From DASQJL01 sp036380835 (GTDB lineage: Bacteria; Eisenbacteria; RBG-16-71-46; SZUA-252), in assembly GCA_036380835.1 (NCBI GenBank), contig DASVDZ010000064.1, positions 186,001-250,000 on the forward strand: a stretch of DNA of 64,000 nt, read 5' to 3'. A model generated the notes under the pieces. That model was not told where the DNA came from, did no database searches, and saw only the letters and a program-made list of their open reading frames with translations. This document shows, one piece after another, positions 8,158-17,060 of the stretch. Made by a program: the position numbers and the translations under genes. Within the stretch, counting starts at the first letter, position 1; each line of letters starts with the position of its first letter.

Positions 8158-9687
8158 TCACGCGCCTCCCTCGAGCGACACGCTCGCTCCGTCGATCCGC
8201 ACCCGCCCCTCCGCCTCGAGCTTCTCCACGTGGGCGAGGAGCGTCTTCTCGGCGAGCGCGGGATCGGCGCCCGGCGTGTCGGCATAGACCCGCTCGCGGA
8301 GCGCCTCCATCGTGAGCGGCCCGTCCGCGAGCGCGCGGAGCACCCGCCCTTCGCGCAGGCGCCGGTGCTCGAGGAGCGCCGCGAGCATCCGGTCGACGCC
8401 GCGTTGGGGCGCGCCGTGCCCGGGAACGAGCGCGAGCGCGTCGAGCGCGCGGAGCCGCTCCAAGGTCGCGACGTAGTCCGCCATGTTGCCGTCGGGGGGC
8501 GCGATCACCACCGTGCCGAGCCCGCTCACGACGTCGCCCGCCAGGATCGTACGCGAGGTCTCCTCGAAGAAGACGAGATGCGACCGCGCGTGCCCCGGCG
8601 CCGCGATCACGCGGAGCCGCCGCGGATGGCGGCCCGGCACCTCGATCCGCTCGCCGTCTTCGAGCGCGCGGTCGATCGGCACCCGCTCCGCGACCTCGGC
8701 GTGCGCCCAGACCGGCGCGCCGTAGCGCGAGCGCACGGCGGCCACGCCCGCGACGTGGTCCTTGTGGCGGTGCGTGAGCAGGATCCCCGCGACGCGCCCG
8801 CCGGCCCCCGTCGCGTCCTTCACCACCCGGTCGAGCGCCGACAGCTCCGCCTCCACGGCGCTCCCGGGATCGACGATCACCACGTCCCCGTCCCCGACCA
8901 CGACCGTGTTCGTGTGCGTGGCCGGCGGGATCGTCTCGCTCCTCAGGGGGAGCATCGTGATCGCCGGCCGCACCTCGACGTGACGCGACGGCACGCCGTT
9001 CGCCTCCGGGATCGCGAAGAGCCGCGCGGGGAGTCCGTGCTCGCCCTCGGCCAGGACGCGGATCGTGTGGAGCGTCGGCATGGCGAGCACGATCCGGTCC
9101 TCGTCCCAGAGGCGCTCCGCCTCCCGCGGGTCGACCCACGCTCCCGACTCCAGCTCTCCCGGCCAGACGTCGGGCGGCTCGGGGCGCTCGAGCTCGGTGA
9201 AGAAGAAGTTCGTGTTGAAGCGCGCCTTGCTGAAGTGCGGCGTGATCCAGCGCCCCGCGGGCTCGTAGCGCGCCGCCTCGAAGCGAAGGCCCCACGCGCC
9301 CTCCGCGATCGGCCAGAACTCGGCCTTGCCATCGAGCACGGTGGCGCGCACGCGCCGCTGCTCGTCGACGGGAGGCGGCGTCCCCGCGAATCCGACCAGG
9401 AGCCCCGTCTCCTCGAACGTCTCGCGGGCGGCGCAGCGCGCCATCGTGACGAGGTTCGCCGTGAGATCCTCGCCGAGCGGGCCGTCCTCGCGCGCGTGGC
9501 GGCCCCCGGGGAACGAATGGAACCCGCCGAGGAAGGGGTTCGCCTCGGAGCGGCGCACCCAGAGGAGCTTGAGCCCTCCGGCGCGGCAGACGAGGATGCT
9601 GCTCGCCGCGGGGCGGAGCGCCGGCGGCGGCGGCGCGCTCGAAGGGCGCGGCGCGGGCGACGGGGGATTCGACGGGGCGGCGTTCAT
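8158..9687 (-). CDS. Nudix domain fused to a metallo-beta-lactamase-fold hydrolase (LACTB2-like)
   Basis: A 509-residue two-domain protein. Residues about 28-230 are a Nudix domain with a long insertion inside the box: GGFHSFPGG is separated from CAARETFEETGLLVGF by extra residues, as in NUDT19-type CoA/acyl-CoA diphosphatases. Residues about 250-430 are an MBL fold with THRHKDH, PGHARSH, AGD and VPGHG metal motifs. A short winged-helix-like tail follows, as in LACTB2-type proteins. The Nudix part may cleave a nucleoside-diphosphate-linked substrate and the MBL part a thioester or phosphodiester; both are inferences. Its start overlaps the upstream methyltransferase stop by 4 bases (ATGA), showing tight co-translation. 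Confidence 0.85.
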   Translation of the reverse strand: MNAAPSNPPSPAPRPSSAPPPPALRPAASSILVCRAGGLKLLWVRRSEANPFLGGFHSFPGGRHAREDGPLGEDLTANLVTMARCAARETFEETGLLVGFAGTPPPVDEQRRVRATVLDGKAEFWPIAEGAWGLRFEAARYEPAGRWITPHFSKARFNTNFFFTELERPEPPDVWPGELESGAWVDPREAERLWDEDRIVLAMPTLHTIRVLAEGEHGLPARLFAIPEANGVPSRHVEVRPAITMLPLRSETIPPATHTNTVVVGDGDVVIVDPGSAVEAELSALDRVVKDATGAGGRVAGILLTHRHKDHVAGVAAVRSRYGAPVWAHAEVAERVPIDRALEDGERIEVPGRHPRRLRVIAAPGHARSHLVFFEETSRTILAGDVVSGLGTVVIAPPDGNMADYVATLERLRALDALALVPGHGAPQRGVDRMLAALLEHRRLREGRVLRALADGPLTMEALRERVYADTPGADPALAEKTLLAHVEKLEAEGRVRIDGASVSLEGGA

Positions 9688-10577
9688 TCGACGAGCACCG
9701 GCGGGAGGGCCTCGCGGAGGGCGCGGGTATGGGCCGGGCCGGTGCCGCAGCATCCCCCGACGATCTGCGCGCCGCGCCGCACCCATTCCCGGCTAAGCGC
9801 GGCGAATCGGTCGGGATCGTCGTGAGGATCGAACGTCCACGCGCCCGACGCGAGATTCGGCGCGCCGGCGTTCGGATAGCAGCCGATCGGCGTGGTGACG
9901 GCGCGGCTCAGGGTCTCGAGGCAGCCCGCGGCCACGTCCGGCGGCGTGCAGTTCACGAGGATCGCGATGGGCGAGAGCGCGGCGACCTCGCGCGCGGCGT
10001 CGGCGAGGGGGGCCCCGTCGAGCAGCTCCCGGTCGTTCCGGCAGATGAAGGAGACCACCACCGGAAGCCCGGTCGCCGCGGCGCCTCGCGCCGCCGCCCG
10101 CGCCTCCGCGATCGTGTTCATCGTCTCGACCAGGATGAAGTCGGCGCCCGCGCGCCTGAGCCGCGCCGCCTGCTCGGCGTGCTCGCGCTCGGCGACCGCT
10201 TCGACGGGGGACGCCTCGGGGCGATAGCAGTCCTCGAGCGGCGCGATCGAGCCGGCGATCCAGACGGTCCGTCCCGGCGCGCCGAGGGCCCGCCCTTCGG
10301 CGGCCAGCGTGACGGCCGCCTCGGTGAGCCGGTCCGCCTCGCCCGGCGCGCGGCCGGCCTTGGCGAGCGCGCGCGGCGTGGTGCGGAAGGTCGCCGCCGT
10401 GAGCACGTCGGCTCCGGCGCGCGCGTACTCCTCGTGGACCCGCCGCACCGCGGGCGCGTCGTCGATCAGCGCCTGGGCGCTCCAGAGGGGAAGCGGCGTG
10501 CCCACGCCGCGGCGCTCGAGCTCGGTCCCCATGGCGCCGTCCAGGAGGACGATCTCGCCGCGGATCAATCGGTTCAT
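9684..10577 (-). CDS. Homocysteine S-methyltransferase family protein
   Basis: A 297-residue protein with the fold that activates homocysteine through zinc-bound thiolate. DGAMGTELERRG opens the barrel, VNCTPP carries the first zinc Cys, and GGCCGTGPAH carries the adjacent Cys pair. It is a stand-alone Hcy-binding domain without folate or cobalamin domains, so it resembles MmuM/S-methylmethionine- or betaine-type enzymes rather than full MetH. The methyl donor cannot be read from sequence. It lies 22 bases after the patatin gene and overlaps the Nudix-MBL gene. Confidence 0.85.
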   Translation of the reverse strand: MNRLIRGEIVLLDGAMGTELERRGVGTPLPLWSAQALIDDAPAVRRVHEEYARAGADVLTAATFRTTPRALAKAGRAPGEADRLTEAAVTLAAEGRALGAPGRTVWIAGSIAPLEDCYRPEASPVEAVAEREHAEQAARLRRAGADFILVETMNTIAEARAAARGAAATGLPVVVSFICRNDRELLDGAPLADAAREVAALSPIAILVNCTPPDVAAGCLETLSRAVTTPIGCYPNAGAPNLASGAWTFDPHDDPDRFAALSREWVRRGAQIVGGCCGTGPAHTRALREALPPVLVE

Positions 10578-10599
10578 GAGGGGGTGCGGGGTCAGGGAC

Positions 10600-11796
10600 C
10601 TACCCTCCGGCCGTCGCCTCGTCCGGAGGGTTCAGGCCGTGGAATTGCATCAGCTCCTCGATGACCGCCCGGCGGCGTTTCAGGATCGAGGTCATGGACG
10701 TGTAGCCGTAGCGGAGGACCGCCTCCCGCTCCTGGACGCTCATCGTGTTGTGGAGGAACATGATGACCTCGCTCGAGGAGGGTTCGATCCGGTAGATCTT
10801 CACGTCGGGATACTCGGCATTGTAACGCCGGATCTCGCCGTCCAGCCGCACTCTCGTTTCGATGCGGGAAGCCTGGTCGTGGATGAACGACATTCCCTTC
10901 TCCCGGATCCGCGCGGGCGATCCGTCGCGGCGCGGCAGGCAGACCGCCTCGCGGTCGTTGGCGATGTTGACGAGCGGATTGATGATCAGGATCGTCGAGG
11001 CGCCCGCCTTGATCGCGACGTCGAGGTGCGCCACCTTCCCGGTCGAGCCGTCGATGTAGTCGCGTCCCTCGATCCGGAACGGGCGGAAGAAGAGCGGGAT
11101 GGCGGACGACGCGGCGACCGCGTGGGAGAGGGGTACCGTGTCGGCGTCGGCGACGGAGAAGATCCGCCGCGTTCCCAGGTCGAGGTCGGTCGCCGGGATG
11201 TAGAGCTCCCGCTCGATGCCCGCGAAGGAATCGGTCTTGCCGTGCGCCGAGAGGACGTGCATGAAGAAGTCCTGGTAGTTCTCCAGCGCGAAGAGCCCCG
11301 CCGGAAGGCGCTCCTCGATGTAGTGCATGAACTCGAACGGCGAGGGCCGGATGCCACGGCGGATGCAGTCGACGAAGTAGCCCGGCACCGAGCCCACGAC
11401 GTTGAGGAACGACCCGAGGATCGCCCAGCGGTTCACGTCGTACATGTCGCCGCGGCGGAACTGGAGCGCCGGATCGGAGTTCGTGAGGAGGGCCCAGTAG
11501 ATCTTCCGGATCGGGATCCCCTTCGCGAGGAGCCCGGCCACCGTGGCCCCCGCGCTCACGCCGATGTAGATGTCGAACCCGGTCGACGAGAAGTCGAAGC
11601 CGAGGAAGTCGTCGAGCGCGGCGAGGCATCCGACCTCGAAGTAGGCCCCCGTCAGCCCGCCCCCGGAGAGGCTCAGCGCCACCCGCTTCCGCGCCGGCGG
11701 CGCGTCGCCGCGCGACCGGAACGTGGGCCACTTGGCGCGTGGCTCCTCGCCGACCGGCTCGTCCGTGTCTCCGTGGTCGAAGTAGGGGGTCGTCAT
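10600..11796 (-). CDS. Patatin-like phospholipase
   Basis: A 398-residue lipid acyl hydrolase with a Ser-Asp dyad. The oxyanion hole is in LSGGGLTGAYFEVG (near residue 43), the nucleophile in GVSAGATVAG and the catalytic Asp in YIDGSTGK. No signal peptide or transmembrane segment is clear, so it probably acts on the inner face of the membrane or on cytoplasmic lipids. The C-terminal 130 residues contain a conserved-looking helical extension of unknown role. ATG 11796 overlaps the preceding SDR stop by four bases (ATGA); a longer reading from 11877 would run back into that gene and is not favoured. Confidence 0.88.
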   Translation of the reverse strand: MTTPYFDHGDTDEPVGEEPRAKWPTFRSRGDAPPARKRVALSLSGGGLTGAYFEVGCLAALDDFLGFDFSSTGFDIYIGVSAGATVAGLLAKGIPIRKIYWALLTNSDPALQFRRGDMYDVNRWAILGSFLNVVGSVPGYFVDCIRRGIRPSPFEFMHYIEERLPAGLFALENYQDFFMHVLSAHGKTDSFAGIERELYIPATDLDLGTRRIFSVADADTVPLSHAVAASSAIPLFFRPFRIEGRDYIDGSTGKVAHLDVAIKAGASTILIINPLVNIANDREAVCLPRRDGSPARIREKGMSFIHDQASRIETRVRLDGEIRRYNAEYPDVKIYRIEPSSSEVIMFLHNTMSVQEREAVLRYGYTSMTSILKRRRAVIEELMQFHGLNPPDEATAGG

Positions 11797-12587
11797 CCCC
11801 GCCCAGGATACCGGAAGAGGGCCGTGACGATGCGGTCCGAAAGCCGGGGAGCGATCACGTTGAGCCAGGCGAGCCATCGGTTCCAGAACGGCATGTAGAC
11901 CTCGGCCGGATGGCGCCTCAAGGCGCGGACGATCGCCGCCGCGACCGCCTCCGGCCGGAGCACCACCCCGGCCGGGCCGATTCCCAGCGCGCGATCGCGG
12001 CCCGCGTGGTCGAGCAGCGGCGTCTCGACCGCCGCGGGCAGGAGGAGCGTCACCCGGATGCCGCGCGCGAAGAGCTCGCGCCTCCAGCCTTCCGTAAGCC
12101 CCGAGACGCCGAACTTGGTCGCGTTGTAGAAGGAGTAGCGCGGCGCGGCCACGCGCCCCGCGAAGCTCGAGACGTTCACGATGGCGCTCCCGGGCCGTGC
12201 GGCGAGAGCCGGCAGCGCGGCGCGCGTGACGCGGATCACCGAGAGGAGGTTCAGCTCGACCATCTCCTCGATGTCGGCGTCGGTGGCTTCGTCGACCTCC
12301 TTGAGAATGGACACGCCGGCGTTGTTCACCAACGCGTCCAGACCGCGGAAGCGCTCCACCGTCTCGGCGACGGCGCGACGGCAGTCCTCGGCGCGCCTGA
12401 GATCCGCCGGCGCCACGAACGCCTCGCCGCCCGCCCGCTCCACCTCCGCGGCGAGCACGCGGAGCGGCTCCTCGCGGCGCGCGACCAGGCCGATTCGCGC
12501 GCCTTCCCGCGCCAGGAGGAGGGCCGTCGGGCGCCCGATGCCGCCCGTGGCGCCCGTCAGGAGGACCGCGCGGCCCTTAAGCTCCAA
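11793..12587 (-). CDS. SDR-family oxidoreductase
   Basis: A 264-residue short-chain dehydrogenase. TGATGGIG (about 11-18) binds the cofactor, ARREE after strand 2 suggests NADP, and NNAG, NVSSFAG and YNATK give the catalytic set. The C-terminal stretch FWNRWLAWLNVIAPRLSDRIV is hydrophobic and amphipathic, typical of membrane-associated SDRs that act on lipids. Its coupling to a patatin-like lipase by a 4-base overlap fits lipid metabolism, but that is inference. Its start overlaps the end of the S9 peptidase gene by 11 bases. Confidence 0.86.
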   Translation of the reverse strand: MELKGRAVLLTGATGGIGRPTALLLAREGARIGLVARREEPLRVLAAEVERAGGEAFVAPADLRRAEDCRRAVAETVERFRGLDALVNNAGVSILKEVDEATDADIEEMVELNLLSVIRVTRAALPALAARPGSAIVNVSSFAGRVAAPRYSFYNATKFGVSGLTEGWRRELFARGIRVTLLLPAAVETPLLDHAGRDRALGIGPAGVVLRPEAVAAAIVRALRRHPAEVYMPFWNRWLAWLNVIAPRLSDRIVTALFRYPGRG

Positions 12588-14700
12588 GCCGCCGCGTCCC
12601 CGCGAGCGCGGGCTCGGCCCCCGAGGCGACCCGCGTCCGCGGCTCGGGAGCGCCGGCCGGGGCGAGGTAGCGGACGAACCAGTCGCGCATCAGGTGGAGC
12701 CGCGCGACCCGGCGCGAGGGGGTTCCCTTCCGCGAGAGGCCGTGGCTCTCCTCCGGGAAGAGCACCATCTCGACCTCGCGGCGGAGCGCCTTCAGCGCCT
12801 TGTAGAGCATCTCGGCCTCGGTCGGGTCGCAGCGCTGGTCCATCAGGCTGTGGGTGATCAGGAGCGGCGTCCGGATCTTCTCGACGTAGGAGAGCGGCGA
12901 CTGGCGGCGGAGGATCTCGGCGTCCTCCCACGGCTCCGCGCCGAACTCGGGCGTGGCGAGCGGCATCAGATCGTCCCCGAGAAGGAGCGTCGGGATCGTC
13001 GTCACGCAGCGCTGGGTGATCGCGGCCTGGAAGCGATCCGTGTGCGACACCACCCAGTTCGTCATGTAGCCACCGTACGACCCGCCGGTCACGCCGAGCC
13101 GTTCGGGGTCGATCTCGGGGTAGCGGACGAGCGCCGCGTCGACGACGCGCATCAGGTCGTCGAAAGCCGGGGCCGCCCAGTCGTGGACGATCGCCTTGGT
13201 GAACGTCTCGCCGTACCCCTGCGATCCGCGCGGATTCGAGAAGAGCACGTAGAAGCCGGCGTTCGCCAGGACCTGGAACTCGAAGTAGAGGCAGGCGCCG
13301 TACTGCACGCGCGGCCCGCCGTGGATCTGGAGGATCATCGGATGCCGCTTCGACCGGTCGGCGCCCGGCGGCTTGAGCATCCACGCCTGCACGCGGTGCC
13401 CGTCCGGCGCGTCGACCCAGAACTCCTCCGGCTCGACGAGCGCGACGTTCCCGAAGAACTCGTGGTTCGGCGTGACGAGCGGGGTGAACGTGCCCCGCGA
13501 CGGGTCGAGCCGCGCCACGGTGCCGGCGTCGGTGTGATCGCAACGGATCACGACGAGGTCGTCCTGGTCGCGCCCGCGGGCGGCCGTGAGGATCTGCATC
13601 GGATCCGGGGTCAGCCGCTTCGGCGCGGCGCCCCCCGCGGCGGGAACCGAGTAGAGGTGGGTCGAGCCCTCCTCGCTCACCTGGAAGTAGAGGCTCTTCC
13701 CGTCGCGGGACCAGACGGGGTTCCCGCTCGCGTGGAAGTCGCGGAGGTCGGTGCCGGTCAGGTCGCCGGCATAGCGGTCGAATCCGGGCAGGAGGTCCTG
13801 TTCCTTCCCGTCCGTGACCGGCACCACCCAGACGTGGTAGTTGGGGACGCCCCACCAGTCGTCCGGGCGATCGTGTCCGAGGAACGCGATGCGCGTGCCG
13901 TCGGGAGACCAGGAGGGCGCCGACGCGATCCCGGGTTGCGGGGTCAGGTTGCGCGGCTCCCCGCCGGACACGGGCACGACGTAGATGTCGCTCACCGCGT
14001 AGGACGAGTACTCCTCGTCCTCCTGGCGGTTCGCCGCGAACGCGAGCCAGCGGCCGTCGGGCGACCAGCGCGCGGGACCGTGGTCGAAGTCGCCCGACGT
14101 GACCGCGCGCGTCTTCCGCGTCGCCACGTCCAGGACGTGGACGTGCGAGCGACCGCGCGGAAGCCACCCCTCTCCGTCCATCTTGTAGAGCATGCGCGTG
14201 ACGTGACGGAAGGTCGGCGGTGGCGGGTCCTTCTTCTCGCGCTTCGCGTCGAGGGCCTTCCGCTCGGCGGCGCTTCCGGCGAGGTGCCCCGTCTCGGGCG
14301 GATCCGCGGGCCGGTAGGTGAACGCGATGCTCGATCCGTCGGGCGACCATTCGAGGCCGCCCAGGTCGCCGTCCAGCTCGGTGAGCCGCTCCGCCTCGCC
14401 GCCCTCGAGCGGGAGCCGGTGGATCTGCGGCTTCTTGTCCGCGCGCGTCGAGACGAACGCGACCGCCTTGCCGTCCGGCCTCCAGGCCGCGCCGAAGTTC
14501 TTGTGCTCGCCGAACGTGAGCTGGCGCGGCTCGCCGCCGCCCTGAAGCGGCACGAGCCAGAGGTGGCTGGCATACGTATCCTTCTCCGCGTCGATCGTGC
14601 GGATCGTGATGACGGCGCGGGTTCCGTCCGGGGACGGAACGACCTCGTCGAGGAACTTCAATTGCAGCAGGTCTTCGGGAGTGACGGCTCGCTTGGCCAT
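12577..14700 (-). CDS. S9 family serine peptidase (acylaminoacyl-peptidase/DPP-like)
   Basis: A 707-residue peptidase. The first 450 residues or so form a beta-propeller of TolB/WD40-like repeats (WSPDGSSIAF, WSPDGRWLAF, WSPDGTRIAF). The C-terminal alpha/beta hydrolase holds the nucleophile in GGSYGGYM, the Asp in SLMDQRCDP and the His in EESHGLS. Such enzymes cleave short peptides or blocked N-termini, with the propeller filtering substrate size. No signal peptide is seen, suggesting a cytoplasmic enzyme. ATG 14700 is preceded by a purine-rich AAGGAG. It sits 32 bases after a DUF1028 gene and overlaps the next SDR gene. Confidence 0.92.
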   Translation of the reverse strand: MAKRAVTPEDLLQLKFLDEVVPSPDGTRAVITIRTIDAEKDTYASHLWLVPLQGGGEPRQLTFGEHKNFGAAWRPDGKAVAFVSTRADKKPQIHRLPLEGGEAERLTELDGDLGGLEWSPDGSSIAFTYRPADPPETGHLAGSAAERKALDAKREKKDPPPPTFRHVTRMLYKMDGEGWLPRGRSHVHVLDVATRKTRAVTSGDFDHGPARWSPDGRWLAFAANRQEDEEYSSYAVSDIYVVPVSGGEPRNLTPQPGIASAPSWSPDGTRIAFLGHDRPDDWWGVPNYHVWVVPVTDGKEQDLLPGFDRYAGDLTGTDLRDFHASGNPVWSRDGKSLYFQVSEEGSTHLYSVPAAGGAAPKRLTPDPMQILTAARGRDQDDLVVIRCDHTDAGTVARLDPSRGTFTPLVTPNHEFFGNVALVEPEEFWVDAPDGHRVQAWMLKPPGADRSKRHPMILQIHGGPRVQYGACLYFEFQVLANAGFYVLFSNPRGSQGYGETFTKAIVHDWAAPAFDDLMRVVDAALVRYPEIDPERLGVTGGSYGGYMTNWVVSHTDRFQAAITQRCVTTIPTLLLGDDLMPLATPEFGAEPWEDAEILRRQSPLSYVEKIRTPLLITHSLMDQRCDPTEAEMLYKALKALRREVEMVLFPEESHGLSRKGTPSRRVARLHLMRDWFVRYLAPAGAPEPRTRVASGAEPALAGTRRLGA

Positions 14701-14732
14701 TGGGGAAGCTCCTTCTCGGGCGTCGCCCGGGT

Positions 14733-15818
14733 CTACTTCGTTCCGGCCCGGAAGCGAGCCAGCTGACCCTTCAGGTAGTTGTCGGTCGGTTCGATCTCGA
14801 GCGCGCGCGCCTCGGTCTCCGCCGCCTTGGCCGCGTCGCCCATTCGGAATTGCACCTCGGCCAGCGTGTCGAGGATTCCCGTGTTCTTGGGATCCAGCGA
14901 GACCGCGCGCTGGGCCGCCGTCAGCGCCTGGGCGAGGTAGACGTCGTTCGTGGCGCAGACCCAGGCGAGCCCGTTCAGGGTCGAGGGATCGTTCTCCCCC
15001 CGGGCGAGCGCCCGCCCGAGCGCTTCCCCGACGCGGTCGCGCTCCGTGCGCGCGAGGTCCTTCCGCCCCGCCTTCTCGTAGGCCTCGGCGAACCGCAGAT
15101 GGGCCTCGGCGAGGCGCTGCGCCTCGAGCATGCCGAAGACCCGGACCAGCTCCCGGATCGGCTCCTTCGAGTCCTCGACGCGCAGGTCGACGTAGCGGGT
15201 CCGATACTCGGGATACTCGTCGCTCGGGCGGACGACCAGGAGGGCGGCCGACTGCTGGCCGCGCTTGTCGCCCCCCGCCGCCTGGCCCGCCTCGAGCGCC
15301 GCGAGGAGCCGCGTCGCCAGCTCGCCCTTCGCGTCGAGGAACGCGCGCTCCATCTCGGCGACCACCGCCTCCCCCGCGAGGATGTTCCCCTGGATCGAAT
15401 AGCCGGGGCCGGTCCGGTGCCCCGCCCACGCCGAGCAGTCGGCGCCGGTGTGCGCCGCGCTTCGTCCCTGGGCGTCGACGATCCCCAGCTGGCGGTGCGT
15501 CGCCCCCGAATCGGAGGCCACGAGCGCGCGCAGGACCTCGGCGGCGCCCTTCCCCTTCCGGAGCATCGCGAGGCCCTGCGGGCCGAACGATTCGTTGGTG
15601 GAGGCCTGCGTCGCGATCGCGCCGGCCCCCGCCTCGGCCCACGGTACCGCCATGCCCACGCTGAACGCGCGCGACTGCACCGCCACGCCCAGCTCGTGCG
15701 TCAGCGAGTCATAGGCCACGATCGAAAAGGTGGCTCGCGCGGGCGCGGCGAGCCAGGGCGCGGAAAGGGCGAGGACGGCGAGCAGCGCGCGCGTCCATCC
15801 CGCGCCGGTTCGTGTCAT
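14733..15818 (-). CDS. Secreted DUF1028 protein with C-terminal TPR region (copy 2)
   Basis: A 361-residue protein. The first 29 residues or so are a Sec-type signal peptide ending near ARA. The DUF1028 domain (about 30-240) starts at the family hallmark TFSIVAYDS and includes VAVQSRAFSVG and DLRVEDSKEPI. DUF1028 is an Ntn-hydrolase-like fold whose biochemical role is not established. After residue 250, TPR-like helices follow (LNGLAWVCATNDVYL, ILDTLAEVQFRMGDAAKA). Its start overlaps the stop of an adjacent paralogue by 4 bases, so the pair arose by tandem duplication and is co-translated. The predicted location is periplasm or outside. Confidence 0.85.
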   Translation of the reverse strand: MTRTGAGWTRALLAVLALSAPWLAAPARATFSIVAYDSLTHELGVAVQSRAFSVGMAVPWAEAGAGAIATQASTNESFGPQGLAMLRKGKGAAEVLRALVASDSGATHRQLGIVDAQGRSAAHTGADCSAWAGHRTGPGYSIQGNILAGEAVVAEMERAFLDAKGELATRLLAALEAGQAAGGDKRGQQSAALLVVRPSDEYPEYRTRYVDLRVEDSKEPIRELVRVFGMLEAQRLAEAHLRFAEAYEKAGRKDLARTERDRVGEALGRALARGENDPSTLNGLAWVCATNDVYLAQALTAAQRAVSLDPKNTGILDTLAEVQFRMGDAAKAAETEARALEIEPTDNYLKGQLARFRAGTK

Positions 15819-16927
15819 TTCCCGCCCGCCCGAAACCGCGTCAGCTGATCCTTGAGATACTGGCTCTTCGGATCGATGGTCGCGGCGCGCGACTCCACCT
15901 CGATCGCCTTGGTGGCGTTTCCCATGCGGAAGTGGACCTCGGCCAGCGTGTCGAGGATGTCGACGTTGCGCGGCTCGATGTCGGCCGCGCGCTGCGCGGC
16001 CACGAGGGCATCGGGCAGGTAGATGTCGTTCGACGCGCAGGCCCAGGCGAGGCCGTTCAGGATCGACGAGTCCTTCTCGCCTCGCTGAAGCGCCCGCTTC
16101 AGCGTCTCGCCGACCCGCTCCCGCTCCATCCGCGCCAGGTCGGCCTGCCCCGCCGCCTCGTATTGCGCCGCGTACTGGAGATGCGCGTTGGCCAGGTGGA
16201 ATCCCTGATCGATCTGCCAGACGCGGCGAAGCTCCCGGATCGGATTCGGATTGTCCTCGACGCGCAGGTCGACGTAGCGCTCCCGCCACTCGGGATGGGT
16301 CGCGCTCGGCCGCGTGATGATCATCGCGGCCGACTGCATTCCGCGTTTGTCGCCTCCCGCCGCTTCGGCGGCTTCGATGGCGGCGAGGAGCCGCTCTCCC
16401 AGCTCGCCCCGCGTCTCGCGGTACGCCTTCGCCATGTTCGCGACGACCGCGGGGCCGGCCAGGATGTTCCCCTGGCAGGAGAAGCCGGCGCCCGACTCGC
16501 CGCCCGCCCAATCGAGGCACCGCTTGCCGGTCCAGGTCGCGGCGCGCCCCTGGGCGTCGACGATCCCGAACTGGCGTCCGTCCCAGCCCGAGTCGCTCGC
16601 GGCGAGCGCGCGCATGACGTCCGGAGCCGGCATTCCGGTCGCGAGGAGGGAGAGCGCCTCGGGGCCCAGGGACGGGTTCACGTTCGCCTGCGTCGCCACG
16701 GCGCCGACCCCGGCCAGGACCCACGGAACCGTCGTTCCGACGCTGAAGTACTTCGACTGGACCGCGACGCCCAGCTCCTGGGTCACCGAGTCGTAGGCGA
16801 CGATCGAGAACGTGCCGGTCTTGACGTCGGCGCGCGACGGGGCCGGCTGCGAGAGCGTCGCGAACGCCGCGACGACGAGCGACGCGGCCCGCGGGTCCGC
16901 CCAGGATGGTGATCGACGACGGCGCAT
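15815..16927 (-). CDS. Secreted DUF1028 protein with C-terminal TPR region (copy 1)
   Basis: A 370-residue paralogue of the next gene downstream, with the same architecture: signal peptide to about residue 35, a DUF1028 domain from GTFSIVAYDS to LRVEDNPNPI, then TPR-like helices (GLAWACASNDIYLPDALVAAQ). The two copies match along their whole length, including the extreme C-terminus (FRAGGK here, FRAGTK in copy 2). It is the first gene of the minus-strand run reaching to about 7.55 kb. A long hairpin terminator of the MtrB gene lies just upstream, so this gene needs its own promoter in a short interval; I see no clear one. Confidence 0.85.
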   Translation of the reverse strand: MRRRRSPSWADPRAASLVVAAFATLSQPAPSRADVKTGTFSIVAYDSVTQELGVAVQSKYFSVGTTVPWVLAGVGAVATQANVNPSLGPEALSLLATGMPAPDVMRALAASDSGWDGRQFGIVDAQGRAATWTGKRCLDWAGGESGAGFSCQGNILAGPAVVANMAKAYRETRGELGERLLAAIEAAEAAGGDKRGMQSAAMIITRPSATHPEWRERYVDLRVEDNPNPIRELRRVWQIDQGFHLANAHLQYAAQYEAAGQADLARMERERVGETLKRALQRGEKDSSILNGLAWACASNDIYLPDALVAAQRAADIEPRNVDILDTLAEVHFRMGNATKAIEVESRAATIDPKSQYLKDQLTRFRAGGK

Positions 16928-16984
16928 GGGGAGTCCCTCGGGACCTGGTGCCGGATCAGGGATCGAGCCGCCCCGAAGGTAACA

Positions 16985-17043
16985 AAACGCCCGGGGGGCG
17001 GGTAGGCCGTTGGTGCCGCGGCCTTCCCCGCCCCCCGGGGCGT
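16985..17043 (-). terminator. Strong rho-independent terminator after the MtrAB genes
   Basis: Arms at 16987-17002 and 17027-17043 pair over 16 bp with one bulged G, and the centre has a further AGGCCG/CGGCCT stem. In minus-strand direction the stem is followed by TTTTGTT, so it reads as an intrinsic terminator of the MtrA-MtrB transcript. It is the clearest terminator in the window. Confidence 0.8.
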
Positions 17044-17060
17044 CGAAACCGTATTGGCGG

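Noticed and set aside
12181..14766. Long plus-strand frame of 861 codons
   Set aside because: Opposes the clear S9 peptidase and SDR genes; no recognisable protein.
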